Assembly: GCA_011053245.1 (NCBI GenBank) | Contig: DRGS01000037.1 | Span: 1 to 10,901 of the forward strand | Length of the DNA: 10,901 nt | Origin: Phycisphaerales bacterium | GTDB taxonomy: Bacteria; Planctomycetota; Phycisphaerae; Sedimentisphaerales; Anaerohalosphaeraceae | Direction: 5' to 3' | Shown: in pieces, positions 6,223 to 10,901 of the stretch | Layout: each line of letters starts with the position of its first letter | Numbering within the stretch: the first letter of the stretch is position 1 | Notes under the pieces: generated by a model | What the model was told of the DNA's origin: nothing | Databases searched by the model: none | What the model saw: the letters and a program-made list of their open reading frames with translations, nothing else | Position numbers and translations under genes: made by a program

Positions 6223-7926
6223 TCAATTCTTATTGTTGAGCATATCTACGATTGCTCCAGCTACTCTGCTGGCAGCCTGACCGTCAATGCGGTACAGGTA
6301 TCGCTGTATATACTCTTTCCTTTTTTCGGCCATATCCGTCTCGTTGTTGAATATTTTTCGGATTATCGGAGCTAAATCTTCCGGTTTATAGACCCCGACG
6401 GCTATGCCCTGCTTGACATATTCGATCCTGTCAGGCTCATCGGTCAGATTCATCAATATGAGGGGCTTATCGAGGGCTATAGCCTCAACGGCTGTTGTTG
6501 AAAACTTTGTGACCATCAAATCGCAAGCATGTATAAGCTTCAGGGTGTCGGCAGTGATGGGTGATATGACAATATTGTCTTTCGGCAAGTGAAGATATTT
6601 TTGTAGAATTTTCAGGTGTTCCGGACGTTCCCTTGGATGCTGCTTAATAACAAGCACGACCTCGTCAAGTTGTTCAAAGGCAGCAGCGAACGCTTTGGCG
6701 TTTGCAATATTTTCCTCTTCAGTCATGCCAATACACTGTGTGGTCCAGAGTATAACCTTTCTGTTTAGCGGGATGTTATATTCCTTGAGTATGCTTTCTG
6801 CGGTAAACTGTTCTTTCAGGGTGCTCAGGATGTCATATCGCGGCGGGCCGGTTATTACAAGGCTGTCTTCGGGATATGCGCTTTCTGTGGACAGGAGTTT
6901 TTTAAAGTAACTTCCGTAAACAGCGGTTCTGTCTGGCATAGGGCAGTAAGGCGAAGTAACCAAACCATCTGCGGAGACATCCTCCTTTGCATACATATAT
7001 CCCTGGTGCCAAGGCTGGATGTTACCGTGTTGTATTGCGATGGTAGGGATACCTTTTTGTTTAGCGGCGATTATCAATGCGCGTTCAAAAATCCCATATT
7101 CGTTGATAAGCACCACTGTAGCAGGGCTGACTTTCCCCAACATTATCTTTGATATTGCGATGCGCTTTACGGCGCAAGGGAAAAGTACAAGAAAATAGAA
7201 TTTAAGCTGCCTGCTGATCAGATCGAAAATGTCCGTGCCTTTGAAATTGCAAAGCTGTCGAAATTTTTTGTCTTTAGCAAGCAACTTCCACTGTTTCATA
7301 AAATGACACGCAGCACGATACTCTTTAAGCCAAATTTTCGCTGTCCAGAAAACATTGAAAGGCAAATGTTGGATGTCCCAGTTCTTCGCCTTGTCGATAA
7401 GGATCTTGAGACTTTCCATCGCGGAGCTAAAGGGGTAGATATATTTAACGCATGGGTATGTGCCGATGAGAGTGTAGTCGTCTTTCAAAATATTTAACAG
7501 GGGATCAAAAAATGTGTCCGTTTTGCGAGATTCACCGGTTTTGTAATCCATCATCCTGTCCCACCGGATATCCTCTGCGGTAAACAGAATCTTCTTTCGG
7601 GGAAGGCTTGCTTCTATTTTGTTTTTGCGACAGAACAACAGAATGGATTTAATGAAGATCTTTCGTGTAAGATCAAAACAGAAATTCAGAAATGAAAACA
7701 TCCAAAGCGGCAGCGAACAAACGATCGAATGAAATTTCAACTCCGTGGGCCGATATGCGTCGCATTCATCGGGCATGTGCAGTAATAGATCTATAAGATC
7801 GAAACGGGCAAACCACCACATAGCTATGTCATCATAGCCGGCCAGCTCACTTAAGGTTAAGCCGCAATCCAACTTAGTTGTAGCAAGTTTCCGGGTAAAA
7901 TCCAAAGAATCTTTATAGTCCGCCAT
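6223..7926 (-). CDS. Large GT-B-type glycosyltransferase, candidate CMP-nonulosonate transferase
   Basis: The 567-residue protein has no signal peptide. The C-terminal half (about 265-560) looks like a GT-B transferase of the CDP-glycerophosphotransferase / polysialyltransferase-like type: PTIAIQHGNIQPWHQG (294-309), VITGPPRYD (357-365), VILWTTQ (391-397), VLVIKQHPRE (424-433), and a DLMVTKFSTTAVEAIALDKPLI block (469-490). The KxHP and Ser/Thr pair recall the HP and SS/ST motifs of several bacterial sialyltransferase families, where they contact CMP. Residues 1-260 are not recognised; they include a WWF-containing start (37-39) and a hydrophobic belt (about 64-98) that may touch the membrane. 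It is the first gene of the nonulosonate operon. There is no Shine-Dalgarno site; the ATG coincides with the predicted transcription start. Transfer of the nonulosonate is inference; an epimerase-like or phosphotransferase role remains possible. Confidence 0.75.
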   Translation of the reverse strand: MADYKDSLDFTRKLATTKLDCGLTLSELAGYDDIAMWWFARFDLIDLLLHMPDECDAYRPTELKFHSIVCSLPLWMFSFLNFCFDLTRKIFIKSILLFCRKNKIEASLPRKKILFTAEDIRWDRMMDYKTGESRKTDTFFDPLLNILKDDYTLIGTYPCVKYIYPFSSAMESLKILIDKAKNWDIQHLPFNVFWTAKIWLKEYRAACHFMKQWKLLAKDKKFRQLCNFKGTDIFDLISRQLKFYFLVLFPCAVKRIAISKIMLGKVSPATVVLINEYGIFERALIIAAKQKGIPTIAIQHGNIQPWHQGYMYAKEDVSADGLVTSPYCPMPDRTAVYGSYFKKLLSTESAYPEDSLVITGPPRYDILSTLKEQFTAESILKEYNIPLNRKVILWTTQCIGMTEEENIANAKAFAAAFEQLDEVVLVIKQHPRERPEHLKILQKYLHLPKDNIVISPITADTLKLIHACDLMVTKFSTTAVEAIALDKPLILMNLTDEPDRIEYVKQGIAVGVYKPEDLAPIIRKIFNNETDMAEKRKEYIQRYLYRIDGQAASRVAGAIVDMLNNKN

Positions 7927-7932
7927 ACGCTA

Positions 7933-7961
7933 ATGATACTGGACATGACCATTTAAGTCAA
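7933..7961 (-). promoter_or_regulatory. Near-consensus promoter giving a predicted leaderless mRNA
   Basis: On the minus strand TTGACT (7961-7956), a 17-base spacer and TATCAT (7938-7933) match 10 of 12 sigma-70 consensus bases. Six bases (7932-7927) separate the -10 box from the ATG at 7926, so +1 falls on or next to the A of the start codon. This agrees with the absence of any Shine-Dalgarno sequence. It places the start of the nonulosonate operon here, apart from the rhomboid-like gene 68 bp upstream. Confidence 0.65.
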
Positions 7962-7994
7962 GTTATACTTCCATGCCGTAATTCCCGCAAACAG

Positions 7995-8780
7995 TTAACC
8001 ACAGATGTGTTCGTGACCTTCAAGGTGCTCTGTGCAATAGCATGCTGTCGGCTGACATATATTGCAATACCGAAATTCGGGCTTGTCCTGACTCTTTTCT
8101 GTTATGCCACAAACCACGCAGCAATGCCTCGGCTTATCTTTTGTCGCATACCGGGTTGCCTGCTGGGTCATCTTCCGCCTGCCGTATTTAGCCTTTCGCA
8201 CAACATCGGCGCCGAAAAACACTAAGAAATTCAGTATTGACGCCAGGGCCATAAATCGTCCGCTCCAGTTGCCAAAAACTATTACTAAAAAATAAATGAT
8301 CCACGCCAGCATCGCCAGCCACTTCATCCGCACAGGCAGGATGAACATCAGATAAAGCTGAAAGTCGGGATATAAAAACGCAAATGCCAGAAAAAACGAC
8401 CCGCCAATAAACACATTCGTAGCCGCATAACCCGGCGTAAAAAACGCAAAGATGACCGTGCTTACATAAGCTATCAGCAAGTATACATTATAGCGAAACG
8501 CGCCCCAGTGATTTTCCAATGCCGAACCCACAAGATAGAACAGGTATAACCCAAAGAAAATACTAATCGGAGTACGGAACGGCGGCACCAGCACAAACGT
8601 GATCAGTCGCCATATCTGACCTTCAAGCACCAGCTTCGGCACAAACGCCATCTGCGCAGGGTCGATCTGCTCCATCGCTATAAAAATATAGGCCGCTACC
8701 TGCCCCAACACAATGTACCGCGTCATGTGCGGCACCGCAAACCGCCTGTACCTCTTCTCAAGATGATCCAGTAAATTCAT
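7995..8780 (-). CDS. Rhomboid-fold membrane protein, probably non-proteolytic, with C-terminal Cys/His cluster
   Basis: This 261-residue protein has about six hydrophobic segments (near 22-36, 57-66, 71-88, 98-114, 122-150, 153-190) in the rhomboid order. IWRLITF (56-62) and GSALENHWGAFRYNVY (85-100) match the rhomboid WRL and post-TM2 patterns. The catalytic features are missing. The GxSG position reads GGSF (126-129), the TM2 HxxxN position reads without His or Asn, and there is no His in the last membrane segment. This points to a pseudoprotease (derlin/iRhom-like logic) rather than an active serine protease. The tail (219-260) has seven or more Cys and several His (CVVCG, CNIC, CYC, H252, H256, H258, C260) and probably binds two zinc ions. 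AAGGA precedes the ATG. It follows the metallophosphoesterase by 34 bp and is likely cotranscribed. Function unknown. Confidence 0.7.
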   Translation of the reverse strand: MNLLDHLEKRYRRFAVPHMTRYIVLGQVAAYIFIAMEQIDPAQMAFVPKLVLEGQIWRLITFVLVPPFRTPISIFFGLYLFYLVGSALENHWGAFRYNVYLLIAYVSTVIFAFFTPGYAATNVFIGGSFFLAFAFLYPDFQLYLMFILPVRMKWLAMLAWIIYFLVIVFGNWSGRFMALASILNFLVFFGADVVRKAKYGRRKMTQQATRYATKDKPRHCCVVCGITEKSQDKPEFRYCNICQPTACYCTEHLEGHEHICG

Positions 8781-8814
8781 AAGTTATCCTTACACGCGGC
8801 ATTGCCGATTATGC

Positions 8815-9756
8815 TCAGCCTCTCTTGGGAACAATATTGAAAACTGTTATCTCAGGCCTGGCCCAAAATCTTACTCTTGGTGCACGGCCGCCTTCCATTC
8901 CTATACCCCTGTTGATGTATAGCATAGTTTTGCCTACCATGTACTTGCCCGACTCGTACTTCTTGCCATATTTTGATAGCGTTACCAGTGCCCCGTAAAA
9001 AGGCAACGCCACCTGACCGCCATGCGTGTGACCGGCAAGGTAAAGGTCAACATTGAAATCCTCCAGGCTCTCGATAAGGTCGGGGTGGTGATAAAGAAAT
9101 ATGTTAAACCGATCTGGTGATGTGCCTTCCAATACCTGCTTGTAGAGATCGGATCGCCCTGCACTAAGACCGTATATCTGTATTGATTCATCGCCCTTGT
9201 TGACGCTTACGTCACTTTGGTCAAGCAGTTCAAAGCCGGTCCCTTGATACAGCGGCGAGCCGGACCATTGCCCTCTATCCATGTTCCCTAATACAGCAAA
9301 TTTTCCAGATTCAGCCGACAGCTTGCCCATTGTGTCCCTGAACCTCGCCAAGGCGGCGAGTATATTGAGCGAGTCACCTGTAAAGACAATGGCATCCGGC
9401 TCCATTGCATTGATGATGCGGACCAGCCTCTCTTCGTTCCGCATCTTCTCGTCACAGTGCATGTCGGAAATATGCACGACCTTGAAGTTTGTCTCCTTGA
9501 GTTTGCTGGTCTCGACCTCAATCGTATTGACATCTATCCAGTAGGGCTCAATAAAAAATCCGTAAGGAATACACAGTAAGCCGATCATCGCAAAACAATG
9601 AACCACGACGGCGCTTCTGGCAACAAACGGATTTGGCTTTGAGCTACCTCTCAGCTTATTAACGACATAAATAAGAGCAAGGCGAATCTCCAGCAAACAA
9701 ACAAGCATAACAATCGCGGCAAACACCATGAATCCAATTTTCTCAGTTATCGTCAT
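8815..9756 (-). CDS. Membrane-anchored YkuE/YaeI-like metallophosphoesterase
   Basis: This 313-residue calcineurin-type phosphoesterase has two N-terminal membrane segments (about 9-34 and 48-69), with the catalytic domain following from residue 90. Metal motifs are HISDMHCD (95-102; Asp98, His100), FTGDSLN (125-131), LGNMD (156-160), LYHHPD (221-226) and LAGHTHGGQ (240-248). The family's GNHD/E motif reads GNMD, so the His usually acting as general acid is replaced by Met159. The ending INRGIGMEGGRAPRVRFWARPEI (281-303) is typical of the YkuE/YaeI group, whose members include a UDP-diacylglucosamine pyrophosphatase (LpxG) and other lipid-linked phosphoesterases. The substrate here is not readable from sequence. 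AAGGA lies 11 bases before the ATG. The promoter is not evident; the gene may rely on readthrough of the terminator 39 bp upstream. Confidence 0.9.
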   Translation of the reverse strand: MTITEKIGFMVFAAIVMLVCLLEIRLALIYVVNKLRGSSKPNPFVARSAVVVHCFAMIGLLCIPYGFFIEPYWIDVNTIEVETSKLKETNFKVVHISDMHCDEKMRNEERLVRIINAMEPDAIVFTGDSLNILAALARFRDTMGKLSAESGKFAVLGNMDRGQWSGSPLYQGTGFELLDQSDVSVNKGDESIQIYGLSAGRSDLYKQVLEGTSPDRFNIFLYHHPDLIESLEDFNVDLYLAGHTHGGQVALPFYGALVTLSKYGKKYESGKYMVGKTMLYINRGIGMEGGRAPRVRFWARPEITVFNIVPKRG

Positions 9757-9794
9757 GCCAAAAACTATCCTTGTCGTCTATTGCCATTACTCAC

Positions 9795-9830
9795 AAAAAA
9801 ACCCCGCGACACATCCATTTGTCACGAGGT
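9795..9830 (-). terminator. Rho-independent terminator of the TPR lipoprotein gene
   Basis: Minus-strand RNA forms ACCUCGUGAC / GUCGCGGGGU, a 10-bp stem with two G·U pairs and a 10-base loop, followed by U7. On the plus strand the two wobbles become C·A mismatches and no T-run follows, so the direction is clear. It sits 73 bases past the lipoprotein stop codon. Confidence 0.88.
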
Positions 9831-9902
9831 TAAATTCCTCTTGTCAAGTCTCACGACATCAACACTCTATGCCTCGTGTTTGACAGCGATTGATCTATTA
9901 TT

Positions 9903-10586
9903 CTATTCTTCCCTGGACTCATTGATCAGCTTATCAAGCTTCTTTGTATTCTTCTCGATCTTCCGCGGGATCTGGACCACAATTCCTAATCGGCCAAGTT
10001 CGCCGGCGACTTCGGACTGGTATGGGTCAAGCTGAAAACTTCTCCGCAGATATTCCTCCGCTCGCACCCTGTCGCGCTTGCTCAGATAATAATATCCGAT
10101 CTGCTTATGCAACGCAGCCGAATTCGGAGCAAGACCGAGTGCCTGCTGGTAACAAGCGACCGCATAATCATCCAGAAGCTCACGCTGAAAAGCCTTACCC
10201 AAAAGAAGCGATGACGTCGCGGAGGTAGATGCCTGATTCATATAAAATTCCGCCGCCATCGACGACCGCTCCGGCTTGTCCGCTGCAACAAGCGTCTTGA
10301 CCAATGCAGCTTGCGCTCGCCTGTGAACAGGGTCAAACCCGAGCGCGATATTAAACTCCCATTCGGCTTTGTCCCACAGACCGTCATTGTAATACAACTT
10401 ACCCAGTTCGTAATGAGCCTTGGGGTTTTCGTATTTCTTGTCTATCTTCGCGAAAAGCGTGGACTTTTCACTGCCCAACTCATCAGCGGAAATATCGTTC
10501 GTCTTGGTTTTGCTCCACCACTGACAACCGCTCAGAGCCATTACAAAAACTGTAAGCAAAACCACCGGCTTCCTTAAATGTGCCAT
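9903..10586 (-). CDS. TPR-repeat lipoprotein
   Basis: With the start at 10586 the protein has 227 residues. It opens with a lipoprotein signal: a basic MAHLRK, a hydrophobic core, and the lipobox LSGC with Cys21 as the lipidation site; W23, W24 and S25 follow, so outer-membrane sorting is plausible. Tetratricopeptide repeats cover about 54-87 (AHYELGKLYYNDGLWDKAE), 123-155 (LLLGKAFQRELLDDYAVAC) and 157-189 (ALHKQIGYYYLSKRDRVRA), and a basic/acidic tail ends the chain. TPR lipoproteins of this size usually scaffold envelope complexes such as pilus secretin or cell-division assemblies. Which one applies here is unknown. A longer reading from 10616 is rejected because AGGAG lies exactly six bases before the 10586 ATG. 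It follows gyrB by 113 bp and ends in a strong terminator, so it is probably monocistronic. Confidence 0.85.
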   Translation of the reverse strand: MAHLRKPVVLLTVFVMALSGCQWWSKTKTNDISADELGSEKSTLFAKIDKKYENPKAHYELGKLYYNDGLWDKAEWEFNIALGFDPVHRRAQAALVKTLVAADKPERSSMAAEFYMNQASTSATSSLLLGKAFQRELLDDYAVACYQQALGLAPNSAALHKQIGYYYLSKRDRVRAEEYLRRSFQLDPYQSEVAGELGRLGIVVQIPRKIEKNTKKLDKLINESREE

Positions 10587-10592
10587 TTTTCT

Positions 10593-10597
10593 CTCCT
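10593..10597 (-). promoter_or_regulatory. Shine-Dalgarno site that fixes the lipoprotein start
   Basis: AGGAG followed by six bases and ATG at 10586. It lies inside the reading frame that would begin at the upstream ATG (10616), and it places the lipobox at the expected distance from the N-terminus. Confidence 0.75.
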
Positions 10598-10638
10598 GTT
10601 CCCCAAAAAAATCCATGACTACTTTCCTTCAAAGCAGT

Positions 10639-10667
10639 ATTTTGCATCCAAAACAAAATTTTTGCAA
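10639..10667 (-). promoter_or_regulatory. Candidate promoter for the TPR lipoprotein gene
   Basis: TTGCAA (10667-10662), a 17-base spacer and CAAAAT (10644-10639) match 8 of 12 consensus bases in the 113-bp gap after gyrB. The predicted +1 is about 45 bases before the ATG. The boxes are moderate and the region is AT-rich, so this is tentative. Confidence 0.35.
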
Positions 10668-10699
10668 GTTAAAACTTTAAATATTCTCTTTTGATGCGA

Positions 10700-10901
10700 T
10701 CAAACATCAAGATTCTGAACTTCAAGAGCGTGATCTTTGATGAAATTCCTGCGTTTCTCCACATCATCACCCATTAGAATACTGAACAGCCGGTCAGCTT
10801 CGCCGGCATCTTCAACCGAAACCTGTAGCAGCGTCCGCTTTGACGGATCCATCGTCGTGTCCCATAACTGATCGGAATTCATCTCGCCAAGACCCTTAAA
10901 C
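10700..10901 (-). CDS. gyrB: DNA gyrase subunit B, C-terminal end only
   Basis: GyrB is the ATPase subunit of the type II topoisomerase that introduces negative supercoils. Only the last 66 residues are in the window, and the frame stays open to the right edge. [18 protein letters not shown], the following RTLLQV block, [21 protein letters not shown] and the terminal NLDV are the conserved end of the Toprim/C-terminal region. The ending after NLDV is the GyrB pattern, and ParE ends differently. Its ATG at 10882 is internal. No strong intrinsic terminator follows; a 6-bp TTGATG/CATCAA hairpin overlaps the stop codon. Confidence 0.95.
   Translation of the reverse strand, partial: FKGLGEMNSDQLWDTTMDPSKRTLLQVSVEDAGEADRLFSILMGDDVEKRRNFIKDHALEVQNLDV

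Noticed and set aside
9903..10616. Longer lipoprotein start at 10616
   Set aside because: The extra residues would push the lipobox far from the N-terminus, and a good Shine-Dalgarno site lies just ahead of the 10586 ATG.
10691..10710. Hairpin over the gyrB stop codon as terminator
   Set aside because: The stem is only 6 bp with an 8-base loop and is followed by AAGAGAATATTT rather than a U-run.
1..10901. CRISPR arrays, tRNA/rRNA genes, insertion sequences
   Set aside because: No regularly spaced repeats, no cloverleaf or rRNA-like segments, and no transposase motifs or terminal inverted repeats were seen on reading both strands.

Overview
The window looks like a chromosomal segment of a Gram-negative-type bacterium. 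It carries a lipoprotein with a clear lipobox, two housekeeping genes at the edges (mtnA and gyrB) and a surface-glycan gene block. Planctomycetota (Phycisphaerae-like) is a guess from gene content and mixed ATG/GTG starts; nothing here proves the phylum.

Layout. Positions 1-763 (+) hold the 3' two thirds of mtnA (methionine salvage). Everything else is on the minus strand and converges on mtnA. In transcription order from the right: the C-terminus of gyrB (10901-10700); a TPR lipoprotein (10586-9903) closed by a clear Rho-independent terminator (9830-9795); a membrane-anchored metallophosphoesterase (9756-8815); a rhomboid-fold membrane protein with a C-terminal Cys/His cluster (8780-7995); and then a nonulosonic-acid (sialic-acid-like) block. 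That block holds a 567-residue GT-B-type transferase (7926-6223), a short NeuA-like cytidylyltransferase (6200-5634), a NeuB-family synthase (5653-4592), a KdsC-like HAD phosphatase (4595-4041) and a zinc-ribbon SAM methyltransferase (3993-3007). A 333-bp intergenic region follows, then a secreted protein of unknown function (2673-1789) whose stop codon overlaps the GTG start of a flippase-like multi-spanning membrane protein (1789-809).

How the genes may work together. Synthase, phosphatase and cytidylyltransferase form the minimal set for a phosphorylated route to a CMP-nonulosonate: sugar-6-P plus PEP gives nonulosonate-9-P, which is dephosphorylated and then activated with CTP. No NeuC-type epimerase or amino-sugar gene lies in the block, which fits a KDN-like product made from mannose-6-P. 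The GT-B protein, with HP and Ser/Thr motifs, is the candidate transferase, and the methyltransferase may decorate the product.

Regulatory signals stand out. A perfect TTGACA-17-TATAAT promoter with a palindrome in its spacer precedes the unknown secreted protein. A near-consensus TTGACT-17-TATCAT promoter sits so close to the transferase ATG that the mRNA should be leaderless. The 1.8-4.0 kb stretch is visibly more A+T-rich than the flanks.
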